From Burkholderiales bacterium (GTDB lineage Bacteria > Pseudomonadota > Gammaproteobacteria > Burkholderiales > UBA6910): DNA of 64,000 bases. The stretch is from NCBI GenBank assembly GCA_026005015.1, contig BPKG01000004.1, positions 186,001 to 250,000 on the forward strand. Reading direction: 5' to 3'. Positions 1 to 8,055 of the stretch are shown in pieces. A model generated the notes under the pieces. The model saw only the letters and a list, made by a program, of their open reading frames with translations, was not told where the DNA came from and made no database searches. The first letter of the stretch is position 1; every line of letters starts with the position of its first letter. A program made the translations under genes and the position numbers.

Positions 1-11
1 GAGAGGGACAG

Positions 12-139
12 CTACGTTCCCTACGTCGGCATTACCCGGACAGGTTCGAAGGGTTTGTCTCACCCGGCATCGAGACCTTTCGGTGGGCGGCGCTGCTGCC
101 GGATCTGCCCGCCGGTCCCTTGCCAGGACCCCTACGTAG
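12..139 (-). promoter_or_regulatory. TPP (THI-box) riboswitch aptamer
   Basis: Read on the minus strand, this segment carries the conserved blocks of a thiamine pyrophosphate aptamer. These are a GTGAGAC block at about 56-65, CTTCGAACCTG at about 41-51, GGGTAATGCCG at about 27-37 and CGTAGGGA at about 18-25. The two ends can pair as a P1 stem: CTACGT at 134-139 with ACGTAG at 12-17. It should control a thiamine gene (often thiC) transcribed leftward, beyond the window edge. The assignment rests on motif recognition; no covariance search was run. Confidence 0.85.
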
Positions 140-249
140 TACAGCCCCAACGCTAGCCCAAAGCGCCGGTCGATTCAAGTGCACGGGTCAAGAGCCGCCA
201 ACGCGGCCCCTCGGGTCGCGTTGACCGCCGGGGGAAGGAAAGATATATT

Positions 250-263
250 ACCGACCGGTCAGT
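250..263. promoter_or_regulatory. Candidate TetR-family operator
   Basis: A near-perfect inverted repeat, ACCGACCGGTCAGT, is centred on the palindrome GACCGGTC at 253-260. It ends 17 bases upstream of the TetR-family start codon. Palindromes of this type are typical self-regulatory sites of TetR/AcrR repressors, so the regulator probably controls its own efflux operon from here. This is inferred from sequence and position only. Confidence 0.55.
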
Positions 264-280
264 CATTAAATGAGCGGCCG

Positions 281-928
281 ATGGTCCATCCCGCCGCGGT
301 GAACAAGCCCCGTTGGCAACGCCGCAAAGACGCGCGTCCCGACGAGATCCTGGCCGCCGCCCTGGAGCTTTTCACCCGCCATGGCTACGCCGCCACGCGC
401 CTCGCGGACGTAGCCGCCCGGGCCGGCGTGAGCAAGGGGACCCTCTACCTCTATTTCCCCAACAAGGCCGAGCTGTTCAAGGCCCTGGTGCGCCGGGCCC
501 TGCTGCCCAACTTGGCGGAAGCGGAGGCCCGAGCCGCCCGCTTCTCCGGCAGTAGCCGGGAACTCCTCGACCAGCTCATCGTCCAGTTTGCCCGGGCGGT
601 GGTGGACTCCCCCCTTTCGGGCATCCCCAAGCTGGTGATATCGGAAGCGGGCAATTTCCCCGAGGTCTCTCGGTTCTACTTCGAGGAGGTCATCCAGCGG
701 GCCCAGCGCCTGGTGGAGTCGATCCTCGCCCGGGGCATCCGGCGCGGGGAATTCCGGCGCATCGATACGGCGGCCGCCTGGCGGCTGGTCGTGGCGCCCC
801 TCGTCCTGCAGATCCTGTGGAAGCACACCTTCCAGGCCTACGAGGCGGAACCCGTGCGCTTGGAGCGCTACGTGGCCGCCCACCTGGATCTGCTGTTCCA
901 CGGTCTCGCCCGGGAGCTCGCTCCATGA
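281..928 (+). CDS. TetR/AcrR-family transcriptional regulator
   Basis: A DNA-binding repressor of 215 residues. The N-terminal helix-turn-helix spans about residues 15-65, with the family hallmarks LFTRHGYAATRLADVAARAGVSK and then GTLYLYFPNKAEL; the rest is the ligand-binding domain. The ATG at 281 is preferred over an upstream in-frame ATG at 179 because it lies just after the palindromic operator. Its stop overlaps the ATG of the next gene (ATGA), so it is cotranscribed with an adaptor, ABC ATPase and permease. It very likely represses this efflux operon and responds to an exported compound; the ligand is unknown. Confidence 0.9.
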   Translation: MVHPAAVNKPRWQRRKDARPDEILAAALELFTRHGYAATRLADVAARAGVSKGTLYLYFPNKAELFKALVRRALLPNLAEAEARAARFSGSSRELLDQLIVQFARAVVDSPLSGIPKLVISEAGNFPEVSRFYFEEVIQRAQRLVESILARGIRRGEFRRIDTAAAWRLVVAPLVLQILWKHTFQAYEAEPVRLERYVAAHLDLLFHGLARELAP

Positions 929-1878
929 CTTCCAGCCTTCGCCTGATGAGCGCCGCCGTCGCCGCCCTGCTCGCCGCCTGCGGGGGAGAGAAGCCCGCCG
1001 CCTACCAGGGCTATGTGGAGGGCGAGTACGTCTACGTCGCCTCCTCCCAGGCAGGAACGCTGGTGGAGCTCGCGGTAGACCGGGGCAGCCGGGTCGAGCG
1101 CAACGCCCGCCTCTTCGTGCTGGAGCAGGACGCCGAGCAGGCGGCCAGGCGGGAGGCGGCAGAGCGGCTCAAGCAAGCCCGGGCCCGGCTCGCCAACCTC
1201 ACCAAGGGCCTGAGGCCGGAGGAGCTGGCGGCGATCGAAGCCCAGTACCAGCAGGCGCTCGCCGCCCTCGCCTTCTCCGAAGCCAATTTCCGCCGCCAGG
1301 AGAAGCTGATCCGCGACGGCTTCGTGAGCCCCAACACCCTGGACGCGGCCCGCTCCCAGTACGAGCGGGACCGAGCCCGGGCGGCGGAGCTGGAGGCCCA
1401 GCGGCGCATCGGGCGGCTACCCGCCCGGCCCGACGAGATCCGGGCCGCGGAAGCCGAAGTAAAGGCCGCCGAGGCGGCCCTGGCCCAGGTGGAGTGGCGC
1501 CTCGCCGAGAAGGCGGTGGTGGCGCCGGTCGGTGGCTACGTGGAAGACCGGGTGTTCCTTCCGGGGGAATGGGTGCCCGCCGGCAGCCCCGTGGTCTCCA
1601 TCCTGCCCCCGGAGAACCTGAAGCTGCGCTTCTTCGTGCCGGAACCCGACCTGCCCAAGATCCGCGTGGGCCAACCGGTCTCGGCCCGCTGCGACGGCTG
1701 CTCGGCGGAGATCCCCGCCACGGTCGCTTTCGTCTCCTCCCAGCCGGAGTTCACCCCGCCGGTTATCTTCTCCCGGGAGCGGCGGGAAAAGCTGGTCTTT
1801 CGGGTGGAGGCGAAGGTGGCCCCCGAGCACGCGGCGGGGCTCCACCCCGGCCAGCCCGTGGACGTGGAGTTGCGGTGA
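925..1878 (+). CDS. HlyD-family periplasmic adaptor, lipoprotein (efflux membrane-fusion protein)
   Basis: The membrane-fusion subunit of an ABC efflux pump, 317 residues. It begins with a signal peptide ending in the lipobox LAAC (Cys19), so it is probably anchored as a lipoprotein. A biotinyl/lipoyl-like segment follows (about residues 30-65, GYVEGEYVYVASSQAGTL), then a long Ala/Glu/Arg-rich coiled-coil hairpin (about 70-190) and a beta-barrel C-terminus. The layout resembles YbhG. The start overlaps the TetR stop. It should bridge the inner-membrane ABC transporter downstream to a TolC-type channel, one of which is encoded at 5130. Confidence 0.88.
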   Translation: MTSSLRLMSAAVAALLAACGGEKPAAYQGYVEGEYVYVASSQAGTLVELAVDRGSRVERNARLFVLEQDAEQAARREAAERLKQARARLANLTKGLRPEELAAIEAQYQQALAALAFSEANFRRQEKLIRDGFVSPNTLDAARSQYERDRARAAELEAQRRIGRLPARPDEIRAAEAEVKAAEAALAQVEWRLAEKAVVAPVGGYVEDRVFLPGEWVPAGSPVVSILPPENLKLRFFVPEPDLPKIRVGQPVSARCDGCSAEIPATVAFVSSQPEFTPPVIFSRERREKLVFRVEAKVAPEHAAGLHPGQPVDVELR

Positions 1879-2002
1879 AGCGGGCGCCTGCACGCCGCTC
1901 CCGAAGCGCCAAAACGCGGCAGGGGGGGTGTCGAGCCGCGCGGACTGAGTGCGTGCCTTCGCGGTCGTACCCGCCGCGGGAAAGTTTGGCGCGGCTGGGG
2001 AA

Positions 2003-2116
2003 GCCCTCTCCCCCGGTCCCTCCCCCCAGGGGGAGGGGAGCTTGCTGAAGGTGCTGGTGCTGGCGCTTGCGTCCCCCTCTCCCTCTCCGGGGGAAGGGGG
2101 ACAGGGGTGAGGGCCA
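2003..2116. repeat. GC-rich CCCTCTCC/GGGGACAGGGG palindromic repeat (family C)
   Basis: Low-complexity hairpins made of CCCTCTCCCC and GGGGAGGGG blocks fill most of the 320-base gap between the adaptor and ATPase genes. Related elements occur at 12791, 20954, 34811, 41281 and, disruptively, inside the WbpM-type gene at 42798. No gene is visible here. The gap sits inside what should be one operon, so the repeat was probably inserted into it. Confidence 0.6.
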
Positions 2117-2198
2117 GGTGCGTGGATCGCGCGGGAGGAAGCCGGCCGGGACGGCTTCTCCACGCGGGGTTTCATCTTGGAGCGAATCGCTGAGCCCC

Positions 2199-3128
2199 AT
2201 GCATAACGGCTATGCCATCCACGTGACCGGCCTCACCAAGCGCTTCGGCGGCCGGGCGGTGGTGAAGGGGCTCTCGCTCCAGGTGAGGGAAGGGGAGATC
2301 TACGGCTTCCTGGGTCCCAACGGCAGCGGCAAGACCACCTCCATCCGCATGCTGTGCGGGCTCCTCACCCCGGACGAGGGCAGCGGCACCTGCCTGGGCT
2401 ACGACGTGCTGCGCCAGACCGCCGAGATCAAGCGCCACGTGGGTTACATGACCCAGCGCTTCAGCCTCTACGAAGACCTCACCATCCGGGAAAACCTGGA
2501 CTTCGTCGCCCGCATGTACGGGATGGCGAACCGCCGCGCCGCCGTGGACCGGGCCCTGGAGGACCTGGGGCTCGCGCAGCGCAGCCGCCAGCTCGCCGGC
2601 ACCCTTTCGGGCGGATGGAAGCAGCGGCTGGCCCTGGCCGCCTGCATGCTCCACGCACCCCGGCTGCTGCTCCTCGACGAGCCCACGGCCGGCGTGGACC
2701 CCAAAGCGCGCCGGGACTTCTGGGAGCAGATCCACCGCCTGGCGGCCCAGGGGATCACGGTGCTGGTCTCCACCCACTACATGGACGAAGCGGAGCGCTG
2801 TCACCGGCTCGCCTACCTGGCCTACGGGTCGCTGCTCGCCCAGGGCACGCCCTCGGAGTTGGTGGCCGCCTCCGGCCTCACCACCTGGTCGGCGGAAGGC
2901 GAGGACGTCTATGCCCTGGCGGAGCGGCTCCGAGGGCTGCCCGGGGTCGCCCAGGTGGTGCCCTTCGGCAACGCGCTGCACGTCTCCGGCACCGACGCTG
3001 AGGCGCTCGCGAGAAGCATCGCTCCGCTCCGGGACGATCCGCGCTACCGCTGGAGCTTGACCCAGCCGGGGCTGGAGGACGTGTTCATCCAGCTCATGGA
3101 AAGCGCCCGGGACAATTTTTCCCCATGA
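2199..3128 (+). CDS. ABC transporter ATP-binding protein (drug-export type)
   Basis: The cytoplasmic ATPase of an ABC-2 exporter, 309 residues. It has Walker A GPNGSGKTT (about residues 45-53), signature LSGGWKQRL, Walker B LLLLDEP followed by TAGVDPKARR, and an H-loop STHYMDEAERC. The C-terminal extension is the usual one of the CcmA/YbhF family. The ATG at 2199 gives a normal N-terminus. It overlaps the permease start by four bases. With the adaptor upstream and the permease downstream it forms a YbhFGSR-like efflux system. Confidence 0.92.
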   Translation: MHNGYAIHVTGLTKRFGGRAVVKGLSLQVREGEIYGFLGPNGSGKTTSIRMLCGLLTPDEGSGTCLGYDVLRQTAEIKRHVGYMTQRFSLYEDLTIRENLDFVARMYGMANRRAAVDRALEDLGLAQRSRQLAGTLSGGWKQRLALAACMLHAPRLLLLDEPTAGVDPKARRDFWEQIHRLAAQGITVLVSTHYMDEAERCHRLAYLAYGSLLAQGTPSELVAASGLTTWSAEGEDVYALAERLRGLPGVAQVVPFGNALHVSGTDAEALARSIAPLRDDPRYRWSLTQPGLEDVFIQLMESARDNFSP

Positions 3129-4264
3129 GCCTGGACGCCTTTTCCTGGTCCCGCTTCACCGCCATCGTGGTGAAGGAGTTCATCCAGATGCGCCGGGATC
3201 GGCTCACCTTTGCCATGATGGTGGGCATTCCCTTGATCCAGCTCGCGCTCTTCGGCTTCGCCATCAACACCGACCCCAAGCATCTGCCCACGGCGGTGCT
3301 CTCGGCCGACGACAGCCCCTTCGCCCGCGGTTTCCTGGCGAGCCTGGCCAACAGCGGCTACTTCGATCTGGTCCAGCGGGTGAGTAGCGAAGCCGAGGGG
3401 CGGCGGCTGCTGGAGACCGGCCGGGTCCAGTTCGTGGTCTCCATCCCCGTAGGCTTCTCCCGCCAGCTTCTGCGGGGCGAGCGGCCCGTCATTCTGGTGG
3501 AGGCGGATGCCACCGACCCGGCCGCCACCAGCAACGCCATCGCCGCCCTCTTCGAGCTCAATCGAAGCGCGCTTCAGCCCGACCTCCAGGGCAGCCTCGC
3601 TGGCTTGAGGGAGCGGCCGCCGCCCTTCGAGGTGCAGGTGCACCGACGCTACAACCCGGAGGGCGTCACCCAGCACAACATCGTCCCGGGGCTCATGGGG
3701 GTGATCCTCACCATGACCATGATCATGATGACGGGGCTCGCCGTCACCCGGGAACGGGAGCGGGGCACCATGGAAAACCTGCTGGCAACGCCAGTCAGAC
3801 CCCTGGAGGTCACCGTGGGCAAGCTCGTCCCCTATATCCTCATCGCCTACGTGCAGGTAACGTTGATCCTGGCGGCGGCGCGGGCGGTGTTCGGCGTGCC
3901 CATCGAGGGGAGCCTGCCCCTGCTCCTCGCCTGCGTGCTGGTCTTCGTGCTGGCCAACCTGTCCGTGGGCATCACCTTCTCTACCCTGGCGCGCAACCAG
4001 ATGCAGGCGATGCAGATGACCTTCTTCTTTTTCCTGCCCTCCATCCTCCTCTCCGGATTCATGTTCCCGTTCCGCGGCATGCCCGGCTGGGCTCAGGTCC
4101 TGGGGGAGGCGCTGCCCCTCACCCACTTCCTGCGGCTGGTGCGGGGCATCATGCTCAAGGGCAACGGCCTGGCGGAGACCGCGCCCCATCTCTGGCCCAT
4201 GCTGCTGTTCATGGCGGTGGTGATGGCCATCGCCGTGGCCCGCTACCGGCGGACCCTGGACTGA
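3125..4264 (+). CDS. ABC-2 type efflux permease
   Basis: An inner-membrane permease of 379 residues in the YbhR/YbhS family. One N-terminal transmembrane segment (about residues 30-50) is followed by a large extracytoplasmic domain and then five C-terminal transmembrane segments from about residue 185. The motif TRERERGTMENLLATPVRP is a hallmark of ABC-2 permeases. Only one permease gene is present, so the transporter probably works as a homodimer. The ATGA overlap with the ATPase gene indicates translational coupling. Confidence 0.9.
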   Translation: MSLDAFSWSRFTAIVVKEFIQMRRDRLTFAMMVGIPLIQLALFGFAINTDPKHLPTAVLSADDSPFARGFLASLANSGYFDLVQRVSSEAEGRRLLETGRVQFVVSIPVGFSRQLLRGERPVILVEADATDPAATSNAIAALFELNRSALQPDLQGSLAGLRERPPPFEVQVHRRYNPEGVTQHNIVPGLMGVILTMTMIMMTGLAVTRERERGTMENLLATPVRPLEVTVGKLVPYILIAYVQVTLILAAARAVFGVPIEGSLPLLLACVLVFVLANLSVGITFSTLARNQMQAMQMTFFFFLPSILLSGFMFPFRGMPGWAQVLGEALPLTHFLRLVRGIMLKGNGLAETAPHLWPMLLFMAVVMAIAVARYRRTLD

Positions 4265-4324
4265 TGGCGGGCGAACGGGCCACGGCGCTGAAGCCCGCTG
4301 CTGGGGCGGCCCGGTGCGGTGCAG

Positions 4325-4330
4325 TATAAT
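4325..4330 (+). promoter_or_regulatory. Candidate -10 element for the isoaspartyl methyltransferase gene
   Basis: A perfect TATAAT lies 64 bases upstream of the proposed GTG start, after the end of the efflux operon. No convincing -35 box is visible at normal spacing, so only the -10 is proposed. Confidence 0.4.
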
Positions 4331-4393
4331 GGACGTCCTGTCCATGGCCCCGCGCCCTGCGGGGAAAAAAAGCCAAGCGAAGGGAGAACCCAG

Positions 4394-5047
4394 GTGAACG
4401 TGGAGCAAGCCCGCTACAACATGATCGAGCAGCAGATCCGGCCGTGGGAGGTGCTGGACCAGGAAGTGCTCGACTTGCTGTTCCAGGTGCGGCGGGAGGA
4501 ATTCGTACCGCAACCCTACAAGGCCCTGGCCTTCGCCGACATGGAGATCCCCCTGGGGCACGGGGAAGTCATGCTTGCCCCCAAGCTGGAGGCCCGCATG
4601 CTCCAGGAGCTGGGGGTGAAGCCCGGGGACAAGGTCCTTGAGGTGGGCACCGGCAGCGGCTACATGACGGCGCTCCTCGCCCGCCGGGCGCGCCACGTGT
4701 ACAGCGTGGAGCTCCATCCGGAGCTCAAGGCTTTCGGCGAAAAAAACCTCCAAGCCCACGACATCCGCAACGTGACGGTGGAGCTGGGCGACGCCTCCCG
4801 GGGCTGGTCGGTCTATGCGCCCTACGACGCGATCCTGCTGACCGGCTCCGTGCCGGTGCTGCCGGAAGCGTTCCAGCAGAGCCTCGCCATAGGTGGGCGG
4901 CTCCTGGCAGTGGTGGGGGAAGAACCTATCATGGAGGCGGTGCTCGTCACCCGCGTGTCCGAAGGGGCCTACCGCACCGATTCCTTGTTCGAGACCTGCA
5001 TTCCGCCGCTCAGGAACGCCTGGCGGCCCTCGCGCTTTGTTTTTTGA
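4394..5047 (+). CDS. pcm: Protein-L-isoaspartate O-methyltransferase
   Basis: A SAM-dependent methyltransferase of 217 residues that repairs L-isoaspartyl residues in damaged proteins. The SAM-binding motif LEVGTGSGYMTALLA lies near residues 80-95, and VPVLPEAF with GGRLLAVVGEEP marks the later PCMT core. The GTG start at 4394 has AGGGAG about ten bases upstream; the next in-frame ATG is nine codons later. It lies directly upstream of the TolC-type gene, an arrangement I recall from several betaproteobacteria. A second, different family member is encoded at 11812. Confidence 0.88.
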   Translation: MNVEQARYNMIEQQIRPWEVLDQEVLDLLFQVRREEFVPQPYKALAFADMEIPLGHGEVMLAPKLEARMLQELGVKPGDKVLEVGTGSGYMTALLARRARHVYSVELHPELKAFGEKNLQAHDIRNVTVELGDASRGWSVYAPYDAILLTGSVPVLPEAFQQSLAIGGRLLAVVGEEPIMEAVLVTRVSEGAYRTDSLFETCIPPLRNAWRPSRFVF

Positions 5048-5129
5048 CCATGCCTTCGCCGGGCTGGCAGGCCTTCGTTTTTCTCTGGTGCCACCCGGCG
5101 TGCGGATCATGGAAGGGAGGAACTTTTTC

Positions 5130-6437
5130 ATGCGACGCGTTCTTCCGGCGCTAGCGCTTCTCCTCCTCGCCGGCGCCGCCCAGGCCGAAGACCTGCTCTC
5201 CATCTACCGGGAAGCAACGCTCAAGGATGCCCAGTACCAGTCGGCCCGGGCGGCGTTTCAGGCAGCCCAGGAGCTCCTGCCCCAGGGCCGGGCCGGGCTG
5301 CTCCCCTCGGCCACCCTCTCAGCCAGCCGCAATTACAACGACGTGGACTCCAGCACCCGAGGCACCCAGAGCTTCTATTCCCGCAACTGGTCCATCACCG
5401 CCACCCAGCCCCTCTACCGCAAGCAGAACCTGGTGGTCTACGAGCAGGCCAAAATCCAGGTGCGACAGGCCGAGGCCCAGTTCGGGCAGGCCACCCAGGA
5501 CTTGATCCTGCGGGTGGCCCGCGCCTACTTCGACGTGCTGCTGGCCCAGGTCAACGTGGAGCTGGCGGAAGCCCAGAAGCGGGCCATCGCCCAGCAACTG
5601 GAACAGGCCAAGCGTAACTTCGAGGTGGGCACCGCCACCATCGTGGACACCTACGAAGCCCAGGCGCGCTTCGACCTCACCAGCGCCCAGGAGATCGCCG
5701 CCCGCAACGACCTGGAAATCAAGAAGCGGGCGTTGCAGCAGATCATCGGTCGCTATCCCGGGGAGCTCGCCCGGGTGAACACGGAAAAGCTCCAGCTCGC
5801 GCCGCCCGCGCCCGCCACCATGGAGGAATGGCTCGCCCTCGCTGAGACCAACAGCCTGGTGCTCAGGATCCAACAGGACGCCTATGAATTCGCCCAACAG
5901 GAAGTGGAACGGGCTCGGGCCGGCCATTACCCCACCCTCGACCTGGTAGCCAGCTACTCGGAAGCCCGCAACGCCAGCGTGGGCATCACTGGGGTCGGGC
6001 TCGACACCGATTCGGCGGTGGTCGGCGTGCAGCTCTCGGTGCCCCTGTTCCAGGGCTTCGCCACCCAGTCCCAGGTGCGGCAAGCCCTCTCCAACCAGGA
6101 CAAGGCCCTGCAGGACTTGGACAACGTGCGCCGTACCATCGCCCAGAACGTGCGCCAGGCCTACCTCAACGTCACCAACGGGCTCGCCCGGGTGAAGGCC
6201 CTGGAACAGGCCCTGGTCTCCAGCCAGAGCCAGCTCGACTCCACCATCACCGGCCAGGAGGTGGGGGTGCGCACCTTCGTCGACGTGCTGGACGCCCAGC
6301 AGCAGCTCTACTCGGCCCGCCGGGACCACTTCCAGGCCCTTTACGATTACATCTTGAGCTCCCTGGAACTGCGCCGCGCGGCCGGCGTGCTCACCGACGA
6401 GGACATAGAGGCGGTCAACCGATACCTGCTGCGGTGA
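5130..6437 (+). CDS. tolC: TolC-family outer-membrane efflux channel
   Basis: Outer-membrane trimeric channel protein, 435 residues. The start at 5130 follows a strong AGGGAGG ribosome site and gives a clear signal peptide cleaved after AGAAQA. Two OEP repeats follow, with typical helices (for example GQATQDLILRVARAYFDVLLAQ, and the later NVRQAYLNVTNGLARVKALEQA with GVRTFVDVLDAQQQLY). It probably serves type I secretion and efflux systems, including the ABC pump upstream. Its 3' end overlaps the convergent waaA gene by 23 bases. Confidence 0.92.
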   Translation: MRRVLPALALLLLAGAAQAEDLLSIYREATLKDAQYQSARAAFQAAQELLPQGRAGLLPSATLSASRNYNDVDSSTRGTQSFYSRNWSITATQPLYRKQNLVVYEQAKIQVRQAEAQFGQATQDLILRVARAYFDVLLAQVNVELAEAQKRAIAQQLEQAKRNFEVGTATIVDTYEAQARFDLTSAQEIAARNDLEIKKRALQQIIGRYPGELARVNTEKLQLAPPAPATMEEWLALAETNSLVLRIQQDAYEFAQQEVERARAGHYPTLDLVASYSEARNASVGITGVGLDTDSAVVGVQLSVPLFQGFATQSQVRQALSNQDKALQDLDNVRRTIAQNVRQAYLNVTNGLARVKALEQALVSSQSQLDSTITGQEVGVRTFVDVLDAQQQLYSARRDHFQALYDYILSSLELRRAAGVLTDEDIEAVNRYLLR

Positions 6438-7677
6438 TCCGGGCGAGGACCCGCTCCACCGCCCCCCGGTGGCGTTGGGCGAAGGCGAGGCCCGCCTCGG
6501 CCATGCGACGGCGCTGTGCGGCGTCCGCGAGCAGCGCCGCCACCGCGGCGGCCAGCGCCGCCTCGTCGGCCACCCGCAGCGCCGCCCCTTCCTCCACCGC
6601 CTGCCGGGCCGCTTCCTCGAAATTGAAGGTGTGGGGGCCAATCAGCACCGGGACCCCCACGGCGCAGGGCTCGATCAGGTTCTGTCCCCCCAGGGGCGCG
6701 AGGCTCCCGCCCACGAACGCCACGTCGCAGGCGGCGTAGTAGGCGAAAAGCTCCCCCATGGAATCCCCCAGCACTATCTGAGTCTCGGGAGCAATGGAGC
6801 GCGCTTCGCTGCGGCGTTGGAACTTGAGGCCCCGGCGGGCGATGAGGGCTGCTACCTCGTCGAAGCGCTGGGGGTGGCGAGGCACGATCACGGTCAGAAG
6901 CTCGGGAACGGTAAGGCGCGCCACAGCGTCCAGCACTCGCGGCTCCTCGCTTTCCCGCGTGCTGGCGGCGAGAAACACCGGCCGGCGGGGTCCGAACATG
7001 GCGCGCAGCGCCCGGCCCCGGGCGAGCTGCGCCGCCGGCGGCGTCAGGTCGAACTTGAGGTTGCCCGCCACTTCCACCCGGCGAGCCCCGAGCCGGGAAA
7101 GCCGCTGCGCGTCCGCCTCGGTCTGGGCCAACACGCCGGTCAATCCCCCCAGCGCCTCGCCGACGAGGTCCGGGAACCGGGCGTAGCGGCGGTAGGAGCG
7201 CTCCGAGAGGCGCGCATTCACCAGATACAGGGGAACCCGAGCCTCCCGGCAGCCGGCGATCAGGTTAAACCACAGCTCCGTCTCCATGAGCACGCCCAGC
7301 GTGGGACGGAAGTGGGCGAGAAACCGGCGCACGGCGAAGGGATAGTCGTAGGGAAGGTAGGCCTGAAGGACGCGATCGCCGAAGAGCTGCCGCCCGGTCT
7401 CGCGCCCCGTGGGCGTCATGTGGGTGAGGAGAATCTGGTGACCGGGATACCTCTCCAAAAGGCGCTCCACCAGGGGTGCCGCGGCGCGGGTTTCCCCCAC
7501 CGACACCGCGTGGATCCAGATCACCGGGCGGCAAGGCGCATCCCCGTAGCGGCCCAAGCGCTCGGCCATGTGCCGGAGGTACTCCGGCTGGCGCCGGGCG
7601 CGCCACGCGAGCCGCAGCGGAATGAAAGGGGCGGCGAGCCACAGCAGGGTGGTGTAGGCCCGGCGGCCGGCGCTCAT
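6415..7677 (-). CDS. waaA: 3-deoxy-D-manno-octulosonic acid (Kdo) transferase
   Basis: A GT30 enzyme of 420 residues that adds Kdo to lipid IVA at the cytoplasmic face of the inner membrane, the first step of LPS core assembly. Diagnostic stretches are IWIHAVSVGETRAAAPL near residue 55, LLTHMTPTGRETG, the acceptor/donor region GVLMETELWFN, and near the C-terminus GGSLAPLGGQNLIEPCAVG with GPHTFNFEEA. An N-terminal membrane anchor is visible. The length is normal. It overlaps a VapC remnant upstream by four bases and the tolC stop at its 3' end. Confidence 0.95.
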   Translation of the reverse strand: MSAGRRAYTTLLWLAAPFIPLRLAWRARRQPEYLRHMAERLGRYGDAPCRPVIWIHAVSVGETRAAAPLVERLLERYPGHQILLTHMTPTGRETGRQLFGDRVLQAYLPYDYPFAVRRFLAHFRPTLGVLMETELWFNLIAGCREARVPLYLVNARLSERSYRRYARFPDLVGEALGGLTGVLAQTEADAQRLSRLGARRVEVAGNLKFDLTPPAAQLARGRALRAMFGPRRPVFLAASTRESEEPRVLDAVARLTVPELLTVIVPRHPQRFDEVAALIARRGLKFQRRSEARSIAPETQIVLGDSMGELFAYYAACDVAFVGGSLAPLGGQNLIEPCAVGVPVLIGPHTFNFEEAARQAVEEGAALRVADEAALAAAVAALLADAAQRRRMAEAGLAFAQRHRGAVERVLARITAAGIG

Positions 7678-7793
7678 GCGGCGCGCATCGATCGAAATGG
7701 GTTATGAACGACGAGCCCGTCGAACTTCCGCCCGTGCTGCAGATCTTCGGTGAACAGATACATCAGAGCGTTCGTATCCAAGAAAGCCCTCAC
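7674..7793 (-). pseudogene. VapC-type PIN toxin with internal deletion
   Basis: A 39-codon ORF starting with GTG at 7793. It reads FLDTNALMYLF, the classic PIN N-terminus with its first acidic residue, then switches directly to TEDLQHGRKFDGLVVHNPF, the classic PIN C-terminus. About 90 central residues, including the other catalytic acids, are missing in frame. The GTG overlaps the stop of the shifted antitoxin frame (GTGA). It cannot be a working nuclease. Its stop overlaps the waaA ATG. Confidence 0.75.
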
Positions 7794-8021
7794 CGCTCAT
7801 GCAACTCGTCCCGCGTCCATCTGCGGCCGCCGCGACGGGCACGGGGTTCGCGAGCGAGCCGCAGCAGGTCGGACACGGCCTGCTGGCGGGCGGATTCCAC
7901 CCCGGCGTAACCCTCGAGAAACTCGCGAACGAGCGCGTTCACCGAAGTGCCCCGCTCCAGGGCGCGAATCCGCGCTTTTTTTAAGCAGGTCGTCGCTCAA
8001 CGTAATGGTGAGATTGGCCAT
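7790..8021 (-). pseudogene. VapB-type ribbon-helix-helix antitoxin, frameshifted
   Basis: The gene starts MANLTITLSDDLLKK, a ribbon-helix-helix antitoxin N-terminus. It then leaves frame at a run of seven A residues at about 7977-7983. Removing one base restores RIRALERGTSVNALVREFLEG, followed by a normal tail ending WTRDELHER that overlaps the toxin GTG. The partner toxin carries a large deletion, so this is most likely a decayed VapBC cassette wedged between waaA and waaC. Poly-A slippage could in principle restore some product. Confidence 0.7.
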
Positions 8022-8055
8022 CGCAGGCTTCTTGTTGGATCCGTGTTACACGGAA

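Noticed and set aside
3044-5203. 719-residue open frame on the minus strand
   Set aside because: It runs antisense to the permease and methyltransferase genes and has a His/Gly/Arg-rich composition typical of shadow frames in GC-rich DNA, with no family motif.
5319-6641. 440-residue open frame antisense to tolC
   Set aside because: Low-complexity shadow of the tolC coding sequence; no start signal and no recognisable domain.
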